Below are positions 17,741 to 27,101 of a stretch of 64,000 nucleotides of DNA, piece by piece. A model generated the notes under the pieces. That model saw only the letters and a program-made list of their open reading frames with translations. It had not been told where the DNA came from and did not search any database. The translations under genes were made by a program, and so were the position numbers. Source of the stretch: a virus. Positions within the stretch are counted from its first letter, which is position 1, and each line of letters begins with the position of its first letter. Where the stretch lies: the IMG/VR virus record IMGVR_UViG_3300036715_003541, positions 1-64,000 of that record. One strand, 5' to 3'.

Positions 17741-18416
17741 CTTCCACCAATCTATCTTTAATCGTAATAGTCACTGTTCTTTCTACATTTGGATTTTCTT
17801 TGTTTGCTTTTACACCACCAAATAATTTTTCTAATAAATCAGAATAAGATGAAACAGTAACATCATGTTTGGTAATTTTTTCAGGTTCAGATCTCATTAA
17901 ATCTTCATCTTTTTTTAAGATGATTGTTTTTATTTCAGATTCTGATTTTTCTTTAATATCATCCATTGTTAAACGATATCTAACATGCAATAATTGTGTG
18001 ATATACTCTAAATTTCCAACAGCTGGTTGATTTGAACTATACTCATTATCATCAATATTAACACGCAAACATTTATCCAATGTGTTTTTTAAAATTCTAC
18101 AATAACTATCTTGCCATTGAGGATCTTTTTGATAATCTTGGTGAATATCATCCAATATGCCTTTTAACTTTTTAAATACCTTTAATTTAGCAACTGTTGC
18201 TTCAGAAATGAAAGATTCACTTCTATTATAATTTTGTAAGCCTCTTCTGGAGATAAATTCAGTTTCAGAATTTACATGCCTTGTATCAAATGCTAATTTT
18301 TGAAAACCATTTGTATTATTTAATAGTGACTTTCTAAAAAACAAATATTCTTGACGTTTAGAGATACCATCTCTTACATCAAGAATAGTTTTTATTATAT
18401 CCAACTGAATGCTCAT
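17730..18416 (-). CDS. Virion-associated hypothetical protein, 228 aa
   Basis: Mostly helical and charged, with no signal or membrane segment. Features visible are an N-terminal helix (LDIIKTILDVRDGISKRQEYLFFRKSLL), a middle segment rich in Lys/Asp, and a charged C-terminal part with LLEKLFGGVK and a final beta-like RTVTITIKDRLV. No family is recognised. Overlap with the 200-aa structural gene suggests a co-translated partner, perhaps a baseplate or tail-terminator component, but this is only context. Confidence 0.55.
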   Translation of the reverse strand: MSIQLDIIKTILDVRDGISKRQEYLFFRKSLLNNTNGFQKLAFDTRHVNSETEFISRRGLQNYNRSESFISEATVAKLKVFKKLKGILDDIHQDYQKDPQWQDSYCRILKNTLDKCLRVNIDDNEYSSNQPAVGNLEYITQLLHVRYRLTMDDIKEKSESEIKTIILKKDEDLMRSEPEKITKHDVTVSSYSDLLEKLFGGVKANKENPNVERTVTITIKDRLVEDGK

Positions 18417-18450
18417 GGATATATGACTTTTTAGCCATTATATTCCAATT

Positions 18451-19017
18451 TCATTTTTTTAATTTTTTAAGAGTTTTCAAAGCATCATCTGCTTTTTTAG
18501 CTATCTTCTTGGCTTTTTGGGCGATTGCCGATGTTTTATGTACATCTGCATTACCAGCTCCTGGAGTTGCTTGTAATGAACCTGCAGGAAAAGCGGGCGA
18601 GCCAGGAGCGATTACTCCACGTTCATCTGCACGTGGCTTTTGACTCACATATTGAGCTTTAGAAACTGCATCTTTAATCAATTGTGGTTCAGCTGGATTT
18701 CCGGTAGCTGGATAACCATGCTGTTTGCAATAATCAATTACAGCTTGATACAATTTTGGTCCCCAAAGTTTTGGATTATGTGCAGATGGCACATAAAAAC
18801 CTTGCATAAGCAACATGTAATAAACTTCTTCTTTTTCTGGAAGACTTTCCCATGTTTTAGAAAAAGCAGTCCATGGTTGTGGAGCGTGAACAACTTTTTG
18901 TGGGGTTACAGATTGATGACCAACGCCAATAGGACCTAGTGGCATCCTTGATTGATTTTCTGTTTCCGGAAATGATGCATATTGACCATATTTTGCGAAT
19001 AATTTATATAAACTCAT
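18451..19017 (-). CDS. Virion-associated hypothetical protein, 188 aa
   Basis: The N-terminus (SLYKLFAKYGQYAS) resembles the Lys-x-Ala leader seen in many virion proteins here. The middle is Pro-rich (QKVVHAPQPWTAF, EEVYYMLLMQGFYVPSAHNPKLWGPKLYQ). The last ~40 residues are extremely Lys/Ala-rich (KTSAIAQKAKKIAKKADDALKTLKKLKK), which could bind DNA or an acidic partner. No known family is recognised. The gene is separated from the next downstream gene by only 34 nt. Confidence 0.55.
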   Translation of the reverse strand: MSLYKLFAKYGQYASFPETENQSRMPLGPIGVGHQSVTPQKVVHAPQPWTAFSKTWESLPEKEEVYYMLLMQGFYVPSAHNPKLWGPKLYQAVIDYCKQHGYPATGNPAEPQLIKDAVSKAQYVSQKPRADERGVIAPGSPAFPAGSLQATPGAGNADVHKTSAIAQKAKKIAKKADDALKTLKKLKK

Positions 19018-19035
19018 AAGTTCATGTTAAAATAA

Positions 19036-19332
19036 TCATAAAAATAATCTTGTTTTTGCGTAAATGGCAAAATGTTTGTTATTTTTGAATGCGATTAAAT
19101 AAGGAAAATGTTCAGCATAAAAATAAGCTGTTAAATTTTTGAAATGATATCCAACCATAATATTATCAATATAATAATATTTATTTTCCCCTGAAATAAC
19201 AGCAGGACCATATTCATTATCTAAAAAATTCAACTTATTATCCTTATAAATGTAAATATCTTTATCAAAAAATATCTTGTAATATCTTTTATTGAAAACA
19301 ACTTTATACAATTGTTTTGTAATATTTGACAT
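19036..19332 (-). CDS. Hypothetical protein with a GPAVI-type repeat segment, 98 aa
   Basis: Start ATG 19332 is preferred because a longer reading to 19353 would run through the terminator hairpin of the capsid gene. The protein is small, aromatic-rich (YYKIFFDKDIYIYKDN) and contains NEYGPAVISGENKYYYIDNIM. This resembles the GPAvi--G---yy-NG repeat of phage MORN-like proteins of unknown function. It sits between the major capsid gene and the 188-aa gene as a single-gene insertion after the capsid terminator. Confidence 0.5.
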   Translation of the reverse strand: MSNITKQLYKVVFNKRYYKIFFDKDIYIYKDNKLNFLDNEYGPAVISGENKYYYIDNIMVGYHFKNLTAYFYAEHFPYLIAFKNNKHFAIYAKTRLFL

Positions 19333-19343
19333 AACCAAATAAC

Positions 19344-19369
19344 AAAAAACCACCCGAAGGTGGTTTTTT
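19344..19369 (-). terminator. Rho-independent terminator of the major capsid gene
   Basis: AAAAAACCACC-CGAA-GGTGGTTTTTT is a perfect 11-bp stem with a CGAA loop and T tract, lying 21 nt after the capsid stop codon (19390). Strong and probably bidirectional. Confidence 0.9.
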
Positions 19370-19389
19370 AAGTTACTTTATTCTAAGAA

Positions 19390-21235
19390 TCAGACGCCGT
19401 TTGTAACGCTCTTGCGACCAGCGGCAACACCGCGTGGATTGACAATTGCGATACCGATTTCTTCAGAAACAACCCAACCAAGTTTTAGTTGTTTTGGTTC
19501 GTCAGCTGGGATAACAGAGATGCCTTCGCGGATTGGCATGACACCAACGAACTCTGCATCTGCGCAAGCATAAACTGTTCCTGGTGGAATGATTTTGCTG
19601 ACGATGATATCTGCACCGAACAAAGATCCATACAAACCTGTTTGGAGAATTTCACGTTGGCTAACTGGGTCGATTTCTCCACCACCTGTGCCTTGACCAC
19701 CACCAGAACCCCAGCGAAGGATATCAGCAAACTCATTGATGTTCATGAAGTACTTAGCAGTTACTAAGTCCCAGTGATCAATTTGAGTCTTTAGCTCGAT
19801 AAGATCGCGTTTGAGTAAACCGCCATCGGTAATATCTTGAACAGTGTTTTCAACACCAGCAGCAGAGTCAATGGCTGCGAAAACGTTTGCGTCTTCTTGT
19901 GCCATGATTTCTTGCTTTGCCTTTTGAACTGCACGGTCAATGATATTGAAACGGCGTCTACGAACTTCGTTCATACGAACGGTTGGGTTGGCATAAAGTT
20001 CAAAGGTTGGAACAACAACGCGATCTCCCCATGTACGGCTTTCTGGACCAGAACCGTTTGCTGAAACAACAACGGCAGTAACATCAATATCACGTTCGTA
20101 AGTTGGGTTTGCACCTTGTTCGAGTTCGTCTACAACGAGTGCACGACGAGCGACACCTTGGTAGTCTAAGTTTTTGCGACAAAACTTGTTACAATTACTA
20201 CCTAAATTGGCTTAGTCATTTCTGCTAAGCTCTTTACATTCCTGTAAAGATCAGACTATATCATCATTCTTTTTGAATGTTTGGCATGTAGTCGTTGAGG
20301 ATTCTAAAGTGTGTAAAACCAAATATTTTTCAATTATATTATATAGTTTTATTGAGTTTTTTTTATTTAGATATAAACCATAATATTTTTTGGTTTTATA
20401 CATTCTTTCTACAATCTTTGATCGTAAATCAAAACATCTTAATAAATAACTCTGAAGTTTTTTATTTTCATCTAATGAATATTTGCTTGTATCAAATCTT
20501 ATTTGCTGATCGTTTATTTTCGCCCCTGATAGGAACCAATAAGCCAAAGATTCTTCATTCATCATAAAATCTAAATTGTTACTAATTGTTTTTTTTCCAT
20601 TTAAATAAAATTCTTTATACATCTTATTTAAATCTTGATGATAACAAGTTACAATTATATTTTTTATATTCACATTATTTACAATTCTTTTTATCTTGTC
20701 TTTAATTATGTGAATCAATAATTCATTTGAAAATTTAAACCTAGCATTATCTTTTATTTCTAACTCACCACCACCAAGCAATAATCCAAATATTATATTT
20801 AGTTCACTTTTTGATAATGGTCTTTTTCTTAAAATTCTAGGTTTTACTTCAATCACTTTAGTCTTTCCTGCTGATTGTCTATATCATCTTTTATCTGTTA
20901 CTTTAACTATTTTGAAGCTAGCTGCAGTGCATAGCCTATTGAGTGTTAAAGTGTAAAAGCTTTTAGAGTTTCCAGCATATAGCCAAATTTTAATCCCACT
21001 CGAATCAGTTAATGGGATTTGCCATTGCTTGAGCAAGGGCTACTTTACCGTCTTGTGTCATCATTGCACGGGTAACAAGATCATCGCGCATTTCAGAAGA
21101 AATACTTGGTGCTCCCGAGAAACCTTGGCTTGAAGATGCGCCATCTTGAAAGACAGAAGCTAGTTTTGTAATAAGTTGCATAACTTCACTGTGTGAAGAG
21201 GCATTAAGTTCGCCTTTTGAGTTAAAATAAGACAT
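19390..21235 (-). CDS. Major capsid protein (HK97-type, jumbo-phage class), split by a group I intron
   Basis: Two exons are read on the minus strand: exon 1 from ATG 21235 to 21012 and exon 2 from 20179 to the stop at 19390, together 1014 nt (337 aa). The junction restores a continuous frame, NPI-RKNLDYQG, after removal of intron 20180-21011. Visible hallmarks of the capsid family are LDYQGVARRALVVDELEQGANPTYERDIDV, then a region with RTWGDRVVVP, RMNEVRRRRFNIIDRA and ADAEFVGVMP. The N-terminal ~26 residues end at ITKLAS, which may be a cleaved delta domain. A CGGAG site precedes the ATG. Unlike most neighbours the gene uses GC-richer codons, as expected for a highly expressed structural gene. 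Confidence 0.9.
20180..21011 (-). ncRNA. Group I self-splicing intron (832 nt) in the major capsid gene
   Basis: The 5' splice site is fixed by P1: exon end AATCCCAT pairs with GTGGGATT inside the intron (20992-20999), with the U-G pair at the cut. The 3' end is the omega G at 20180, followed by exon 2 starting TCGC. P10 (exon UCG with CGA before the guide) is plausible. Core elements seen on the minus strand are P (TGCTGGAAAC, 20977-20968), Q (CAATCAGCAGG, 20877-20867), R (TCAACGACTA, 20298-20289) and S (GATATAGTCTGA, 20262-20251). GACTA/TAGTC gives P7 and TGCTG/CAGCA gives P4. P9-type hairpins lie at 20231-20248 (CTTTACAGGAATGTAAAG) and 20209-20230. Splicing joins the frame exactly. An ORF lies between Q and R. 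Confidence 0.9.
20251..20856 (-). CDS. Intron-encoded LAGLIDADG homing endonuclease, 201 aa
   Basis: The ORF starts at GTG 20856, just after the Q element, and its C-terminus runs through the intron's R and S sequences, ending in the TGA of the S element (20251-20253). The N-terminal FGLLLGGGELEI resembles a first LAGLIDADG helix and LAYWFLSGAKI the second, in the order of a double-motif family (LAGLIDADG_2-like). Later segments TSKYSLDENKKLQSYL and YYGLYLNKKNSIKLYNII fit the family's C-terminal half. The protein would cut intronless capsid alleles and spread the intron by homing. It appears intact, unlike the free-standing endonuclease at 0.7-1.7 kb. Activity is inferred. Confidence 0.85.
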   Translation of the reverse strand: MIEVKPRILRKRPLSKSELNIIFGLLLGGGELEIKDNARFKFSNELLIHIIKDKIKRIVNNVNIKNIIVTCYHQDLNKMYKEFYLNGKKTISNNLDFMMNEESLAYWFLSGAKINDQQIRFDTSKYSLDENKKLQSYLLRCFDLRSKIVERMYKTKKYYGLYLNKKNSIKLYNIIEKYLVLHTLESSTTTCQTFKKNDDIV

Positions 21236-21339
21236 GATACTCCGTTTTTTTTTGTGATTAAATTGCCAGCAAAATTGCCAACGAAAAGGTGAAGCTCTCC
21301 TTTTTCAAGAAGTCAATCCCCGCTTCGAGGGATGTTTTA

Positions 21340-22011
21340 TCAGAGACCGTAGAAGTAGAATAAAGCGTATGAATAGCTTTGTGAGGTAGCAACTGCACCA
21401 ACTGGTGAGTTAAGAGCGGAAACCATTTTGCTTTGTGTGGTAACGAGTGAACCAGATGTCTGGAACTCAACAAAACGACCAACTGCGACAGTTTCGAAAG
21501 CTGAACCAGATGTTGGGGTTAAAAGACCTGTACTTGTTGCATAGATTGCTGAACCTGCATCAATTGAGGTATTTGTTGGGACAAGACCTGTTGAAGCGTT
21601 GGTATCAACTGCATCAAGAGAAACTGCGTAAAGACCTTGTGTATACCAGCAGCTAACTTTTCCAGAAGCTAAGGCAGTGTGTGGTCCGAGAACCGCTCCA
21701 CCTGTAACTTGTTGACCAACTGTTCCGCCAACTACTGTGCCGAAAAGTGTGCCGTAACCAACAACACCGTCGTCAGATAACATGAGTGGGCGTTTGCCAG
21801 AGGTAAGAGTTCTTGTAGCAACTGTGCGTTTTGCAACACCAGATGGATTGACATATCCATCTGCAGAATCATAAGCAGATTTATCGCTGCCAGATACTGC
21901 AACTGAAGTTAATGTGAGGATTTCGCCACCTTTGAGAGAAGAAAGTTCGGAGTCAAGCATATCATATGAGTATGCAGTTGCACCGGCTGTTTGTACTAGT
22001 TTAAGAGCCAT
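21340..22011 (-). CDS. Head decoration or structural protein, 223 aa
   Basis: The gene lies directly upstream of the major capsid gene and, like it, uses GC-richer codons. The product is Ser/Thr/Gly/Ala-rich and beta-structured (AVGRFVEFQTSGSLVTTQ, GQQVTGGAVLGPHTALASGK), as in capsid decoration or fibre-type proteins. No charge clusters, coiled coils or membrane segments are seen. One D-G-Y motif occurs (DSADGYVN). Position and composition favour a capsid decoration protein, but the sequence itself does not prove it. Confidence 0.55.
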   Translation of the reverse strand: MALKLVQTAGATAYSYDMLDSELSSLKGGEILTLTSVAVSGSDKSAYDSADGYVNPSGVAKRTVATRTLTSGKRPLMLSDDGVVGYGTLFGTVVGGTVGQQVTGGAVLGPHTALASGKVSCWYTQGLYAVSLDAVDTNASTGLVPTNTSIDAGSAIYATSTGLLTPTSGSAFETVAVGRFVEFQTSGSLVTTQSKMVSALNSPVGAVATSQSYSYALFYFYGL

Positions 22012-22098
22012 TGTATATCCTAATTTGTTTTAATACTTACACCTAAGAGAGAATACAATTAGATTATGATTTATTACCTGTTTTACTAAAAAAAACGA

Positions 22099-23334
22099 TT
22101 ATTTTTTCATTTTTCTAAAAGATTCCAAGAAATCTGCCTTGTCATCAACCTTTTTTTCACTTAAATCATTTTTTTTAGATTGATATGTATTTAAAATCTC
22201 ATCCAAATTATTACCTGGACTATGTGTGTCTTTATAAATATCAGTTTTTACTTCTTTTACATCACCAAATATATTATCTTCTTGCTTTGATTGCTCAATT
22301 TTTTTCTCACCATAAGAACGCAAAGAAGAAAGTGTTTCTTTTAATTCTGACATTTTTAACTTGAATGAATTTATAGATTGTACCATTTCATCAAAGTCAC
22401 TTGTAAATAAAGAAAAATCTTTTGAATTCGGATTATGTAAATAAGGAACTTGATCCACATATTTTTGCAATTCACCAGTTTGCTTTATATTCGCTTCTTT
22501 GTATCCAGGTTTTGAGAAATTATCAATCATGTCATTAAACATTTTTTCTAATACATCAGAATACTTCAAATAATTTTCATACAACTTTACAGAAGTATCC
22601 ATATTTGAACTTGAACTACTTAATAAAGAAAGTAATCTTTTACCAATCTCAGTAATAGCTTTAGAGTTTTTTTCTATGCTTTTTGCTTGGGCTTTCAATG
22701 AATCAGAATATTCGTAATCAAAACCAAGTGTTGTTGAGCCTTCGTAAATATCTTTACAATCTGCTTCTAATTTGTCATACGCTTCTTCCATTGTATTTAC
22801 AATAGGTGACATATGTGAAATAGCTGCACCAGCAATAACTGGTAATACAACTGCTAAGCCAATTACCCATGGAGCAAATGCTTTTTTAACAATATTATTT
22901 TGATCAGCACAATGGTCAGCTAAAACTAACAAATCATCATGATTACCATCATCCAATTTATTGGCTATTGTTAATAGATTTCTATACAAATTTTGCTTTG
23001 CCAATGAGTATTTCATTTTGACTTGAGATAAGTCACGTACTTTCATTTGATTAAGAATAATATTTTGACGTTCCTTATCATTCTCAATTAAACCATTTAA
23101 CTTTTCATGCGCCCTAAATTTTACAACAGATTCAGGGTGAGCTTCCTCAAGCATTGACTTCTTACGTTTTGATTGATACAACTTCTCAAGTCTTTCCATT
23201 GTATCCGAAGAACCACGGGGATCTTTTTCTAATGCTTTTTTAGAATCCTCAGAAGTAAGTTCTTTTGCATTCGAAACAAGACCTGTTTCCAATGCGATTT
23301 TGCAATATTCATCAAATATATTGTATCTAGCCAT
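22099..23334 (-). CDS. Virion-associated coiled-coil protein with a central hydrophobic segment, 411 aa
   Basis: Mostly helical, with long charged regions and a single hydrophobic segment around residues 155-178 (WVIGLAVVLPVIAGAAISHM) directly after IVKKAFA, an occurrence of the hydrophobic-x-K-x-A motif. The later half is a coiled-coil-like stretch with SLLSSSSSN and many Lys/Glu repeats. No family is recognised. It lies in the head gene module. An inner-head, injected or membrane-interacting protein is possible, and the K-x-A site might be processed by the prohead protease (inference). Confidence 0.52.
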   Translation of the reverse strand: MARYNIFDEYCKIALETGLVSNAKELTSEDSKKALEKDPRGSSDTMERLEKLYQSKRKKSMLEEAHPESVVKFRAHEKLNGLIENDKERQNIILNQMKVRDLSQVKMKYSLAKQNLYRNLLTIANKLDDGNHDDLLVLADHCADQNNIVKKAFAPWVIGLAVVLPVIAGAAISHMSPIVNTMEEAYDKLEADCKDIYEGSTTLGFDYEYSDSLKAQAKSIEKNSKAITEIGKRLLSLLSSSSSNMDTSVKLYENYLKYSDVLEKMFNDMIDNFSKPGYKEANIKQTGELQKYVDQVPYLHNPNSKDFSLFTSDFDEMVQSINSFKLKMSELKETLSSLRSYGEKKIEQSKQEDNIFGDVKEVKTDIYKDTHSPGNNLDEILNTYQSKKNDLSEKKVDDKADFLESFRKMKK

Positions 23335-23360
23335 AATTTTTCCTATATTTTTATATGATA

Positions 23361-24317
23361 TTATCGAACTTCTTCTAAAACATTATCCATAAAATAATCA
23401 ATTAGTAGGTTTTTACTATCAAATATTTCTGGTATCAATATGTTTTTATTCAATGTCTTTAAAGATGATTGCAAAATCATATTCTTTGCAACTTGAAATT
23501 CTTCGTTGTTAATAATTTGATTTTTTATCTTATCCAAATTATTATACTTCTCTTCTGCCAAATCTAATAAATACTGAGTAATACTAGCGTCAGTTGCGAG
23601 AATTGGAGCTGATCTAGCTGCAGTGCTAAAATATTTTTTATCTGTAAAGTTTCCATTGATAGGATATTTTGATTGTACAGCTGCAGGAACAGAAGTTTGT
23701 GGTTGATTTGGTTCTGTTACTTTTGAAATACCTTTACCTAATGCCTTACCAATAAGAGCAGAAAAGAAATGCTTAAAAAATGTTCGTAAACCTTGACTTA
23801 ATAAAAATGAAGATATACCAGCTGTTTTATCTATTGAATAAATATACATTGCTGTTTTAAACCTTCTATGAATAGCGTCCAATTGCTCAATGGTTGAAGC
23901 TGTTGCTTCTAAAGGTAACTTCTCACCAATAGACTCATCTACAATCTGAGAAATATCTTCATTTGATGGTTGTTTTTCTTGTTTTGCAAAAGAAAATATC
24001 TTTTTACAAATATTAGATACAATATCAAAAATATCTATATGAAAAACCTCCAATAAAACACTTGTCAATAAAGAAAAAGCAGGGTTTATATTTGCAGCTT
24101 TAAAAATTAAAGAAATAACAGCTGGTTGCAATACTGCTTTTACAACACTCCAGCCAGTTTCCCCTTTAAACCGCTCTTGTAAAAAAGAAGTAATATCTGA
24201 TAATACCCCAGATGGAGAAATAGATATTTGGGCAAACTTATATATTGGTTCATTAATATTTAATAAGTCAAATGCCACCTTTCTTTCATACTCATACAAA
24301 TCAAATTCTTTTGTCAT
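23361..24317 (-). CDS. Virion-associated protein with hydrophobic segments, 318 aa
   Basis: The N-terminal third is amphipathic, with YKFAQISIS near residue 28 (K-x-A). Two hydrophobic stretches follow at about residues 60-90 (AVLQPAVISLIFKAANINPAFSLL) and 165-190 (FLLSQGLRTFFKHFFSALIG), the second directly after IDKTAG. This looks like an injected or membrane-active virion protein. The ATGA overlap with the 566-aa gene (24314-24317) shows co-translation. No family is recognised. Confidence 0.52.
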   Translation of the reverse strand: MTKEFDLYEYERKVAFDLLNINEPIYKFAQISISPSGVLSDITSFLQERFKGETGWSVVKAVLQPAVISLIFKAANINPAFSLLTSVLLEVFHIDIFDIVSNICKKIFSFAKQEKQPSNEDISQIVDESIGEKLPLEATASTIEQLDAIHRRFKTAMYIYSIDKTAGISSFLLSQGLRTFFKHFFSALIGKALGKGISKVTEPNQPQTSVPAAVQSKYPINGNFTDKKYFSTAARSAPILATDASITQYLLDLAEEKYNNLDKIKNQIINNEEFQVAKNMILQSSLKTLNKNILIPEIFDSKNLLIDYFMDNVLEEVR

Positions 24318-26014
24318 ACAGGCTTCTCACTTCTAGCTGCAAAATCATTTAAACTTCTTGATATTTGACCCATAAGTAAACGATTTTGACCAGCTGGTTT
24401 GTCTGTATCAAATCCCGTTTCACCAATTTGAGAATTAATATACTCAGATAATGCCCCAGATATGTTTCTTCCAGCCATTCTTTGTATTGCTCGTAATGTT
24501 TTTGATATAATTTGAACCAATTCATCGAGAGAAACAATAAGTGGTTGAAAATATTGCTTGTTTAATGAACTTGATGTGCTTTTTCCAGTTTGACCCTTAT
24601 TATATACAGAGTTGAAAAAATTACTAAGAGAATTATAACCAAAAATTCCTCCTAAATCAATTTCATCATCACCAAATACTCCAATTTTAGGAAGTTGACT
24701 GTAAATATTACTCAAAGAAGCATCAATCATTTGAGCATATTGACCTAAACCTATTTGTTTCAAAATATTCGAAAAATTACTTATATTTGTAAAGTTAATT
24801 ACATTAAGTGATAAAGGTTTTGGCACATTTGCTGAAAATGTTTTGTTTAATAAACCAACATCTGCTGATTTACCAGATCCATTTTGTTGGGTGGCTGAAG
24901 GGGTTTGTTGTCCTTGTTGATTTTGTTGATTTTGTGTATTATTTTGTTGCGTAGCAGATAAACCTGTAATTTGTGTGGTTGGTATTGGACAATGACTTTG
25001 ATTACGGATAATTTTATCCATAAATGAAAGATACATTTTGACACCTTTTGCTGCTGTAGCTAAAGATGGATTATTTGAAGAGCCAATAATTTGTTTTGAT
25101 AAATACAAAGCTCTTAGATAAAAGTTTTGATATACTTGGCATCGCCACATATCAATACGTTCTAACTCAGGTGTACTTGGATTAAAGGGTACTTTTGGTG
25201 TTAAACCAGAGGCATTGATAAATGAATTAAATGCACCTTCATCTGAAATATCTTTAAGTGTAACCTTATGAGAAAATGCATTTAGTAATGCTGGTTTATC
25301 TTCTAATGCCGCCTTCATAACAACATCTAAGCCATCTTTTTCAAAGTTCTTTTGATCAATTTGTGTGGCATTAAATGCATCAATTACATAATCATCAGAT
25401 TCATTTAGTAAATCTTGCTCTGATTTTTTATTATCTTCATCTTCAATGGAGACTTTTGGTTGCAACACTTGATTTCCAGTTAATCTTGCTTCTGTATTAA
25501 AAGACTCAATGGATTTACCAATCATTGCTTTAAAAACAGGATTACCTTCTCTAGCAGCTGTATCTCTAAATGCTGCTAAAGCTTCTTTGATTGTAGATTT
25601 ATTCACCCAAAATTGATCTTTTACAGGTTGGCTTTGATCTGTACGAGCGCGATCGAATGTCATTGCATCAATCAATAGCCAATTTGTTCCAGGCGCGTTT
25701 TTTTGAGTTGCAGCCGAAATAGATAAAAGAGTTCCTTTGTATTGTATTTGATTTTCAGCAAGCCAACGTATAAAATCACCAAAGTTTCTTAAATTTTCAA
25801 CATTTAATGAAACGGGTTGACCGGATCCACTTGAAAAATAAGAAGATACATCCGCAACTTGTTTACCAGTTACTTTGGATTTTAAATTGTTAACAAGTTC
25901 TTTTAATACAGTACTAGGGACAACTTCTGCTTGAGCAGATTGTCCCTCAGATTTCAAACCTATTGCTAGTAATTTATTTATTAAATCTGTTCTATCTAAT
26001 TTGTTTAATTTCAT
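24314..26014 (-). CDS. Virion-associated protein, 566 aa
   Basis: A long helical protein with a Gln/Asn-rich low-complexity insert near residues 350-380 (TQQNNTQNQQNQQGQQ). The C-terminal part includes YINSQIGETGF and a charged end (RSLNDFAARSEKPV). No enzymatic motif or membrane helix is seen. The first 30 residues contain two LxxLL-like repeats (KLDRTDLINKLLAIG). It is coupled by ATGA overlaps to both neighbours (26011-26014 and 24314-24317). It probably belongs with the 318- and 360-aa genes as parts of one complex. Confidence 0.52.
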   Translation of the reverse strand: MKLNKLDRTDLINKLLAIGLKSEGQSAQAEVVPSTVLKELVNNLKSKVTGKQVADVSSYFSSGSGQPVSLNVENLRNFGDFIRWLAENQIQYKGTLLSISAATQKNAPGTNWLLIDAMTFDRARTDQSQPVKDQFWVNKSTIKEALAAFRDTAAREGNPVFKAMIGKSIESFNTEARLTGNQVLQPKVSIEDEDNKKSEQDLLNESDDYVIDAFNATQIDQKNFEKDGLDVVMKAALEDKPALLNAFSHKVTLKDISDEGAFNSFINASGLTPKVPFNPSTPELERIDMWRCQVYQNFYLRALYLSKQIIGSSNNPSLATAAKGVKMYLSFMDKIIRNQSHCPIPTTQITGLSATQQNNTQNQQNQQGQQTPSATQQNGSGKSADVGLLNKTFSANVPKPLSLNVINFTNISNFSNILKQIGLGQYAQMIDASLSNIYSQLPKIGVFGDDEIDLGGIFGYNSLSNFFNSVYNKGQTGKSTSSSLNKQYFQPLIVSLDELVQIISKTLRAIQRMAGRNISGALSEYINSQIGETGFDTDKPAGQNRLLMGQISRSLNDFAARSEKPV

Positions 26015-27093
26015 TTTATACCCATAGGTGCAGTTGATACTTGAGTTTGTTGCTCAAGCAAATCAATGTATTGTAAAAGAGTTGTTTTTATTTGCTCTCT
26101 TGTAAATGTTGGTTTAATCGCACCCGCACTCATAAGTATTTGTTGAAATTTATTTAAATCTAATAAAGCATCAACGGGTACATTTATACCATTTAAACCA
26201 ATTGGCGCATATTGTTTGCCAGTACTAATATCTTTTTTGATTTTATCAAATGCTTGTTGATTTATCTTGGATTCTGAGCCACCTGAAGTAATTGTAAACA
26301 AAGGTTGACGAGGACCTTGACCATCCACGCCAGAAGAAATATAAGATTTTAAACCAGCACGATCCGCATAGTTAATAAAGTTTTGGAAATATTTCTTTAA
26401 AGCTTGTATAAAAGAAATTGCATATCCAGCTAATTTTTCTTGGTCTTTTGCTGGTGGCTTTTCTGCAGTGTTAAACTTCTCATAAATTGCTTTTAAATAT
26501 TTTGTGGCACGTGGATCAAATTGAACTTCTGATTTACCTTCTAAAGCATCAATCGCGTTCTCTAAAGCATCACCAAACATAAAAATGATTTTAAGAGCAT
26601 TTTGTGTGCGTGGTCCCCATACACCATCTGTAATGCTTTCAGATTTGTTTTTTGGTGAACCAATTTGTGTGAGGGTTTGTGCTAGATTTTTCCCTTCAAT
26701 AAAAGATGTTCCACGAAGTTGTTTTGCAGCATACTCCATTTCATTTTCTTTTGATGTAAATTCTTGAGCATCAGAGCTTGTTTGTATATTTTGTGCACCA
26801 AGAAAGTTTTCATCAATCCAATCTAAAATTGCTGCTTTACCTTTATCTAACTTTGCTTCATTTGGTTTTTCATTTTTATTACCAGAGGCATACATGATAA
26901 GATATTGCGCAAAAGATTGTATCTCTTTTTGCATTTCTTTTATTTTAGCAGATGCTGATATAATTTCTCCAGATTGTGAGTTTTGTGGGGAAAAAGAACT
27001 TGGAGCAATAGAATTTTGATTTGGAGCTTTTTTTGGAGCCCCAGCTATATCTGTAAAAGAAAACTGACCTGGTTTTTTATTGGCTGGTGGCAT
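26011..27093 (-). CDS. Virion-associated protein with a peptidoglycan-binding-like segment, 360 aa
   Basis: Residues ~148-163 (ESITDGVWGPRTQNAL) match the signature of peptidoglycan-binding domains, D-G--GP-T--AL, suggesting an affinity for cell wall or a related fold. The N-terminal 60 residues are Pro/Ser/Asn-rich and disordered. The C-terminal half is helical and ends with LQYIDLLEQQTQ. No hydrolase residues are seen. It is in the operon of injected or internal virion proteins. A wall-contact function is possible but uncertain. Confidence 0.5.
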   Translation of the reverse strand: MPPANKKPGQFSFTDIAGAPKKAPNQNSIAPSSFSPQNSQSGEIISASAKIKEMQKEIQSFAQYLIMYASGNKNEKPNEAKLDKGKAAILDWIDENFLGAQNIQTSSDAQEFTSKENEMEYAAKQLRGTSFIEGKNLAQTLTQIGSPKNKSESITDGVWGPRTQNALKIIFMFGDALENAIDALEGKSEVQFDPRATKYLKAIYEKFNTAEKPPAKDQEKLAGYAISFIQALKKYFQNFINYADRAGLKSYISSGVDGQGPRQPLFTITSGGSESKINQQAFDKIKKDISTGKQYAPIGLNGINVPVDALLDLNKFQQILMSAGAIKPTFTREQIKTTLLQYIDLLEQQTQVSTAPMGIK

Positions 27094-27101
27094 TTATATC
27101 C

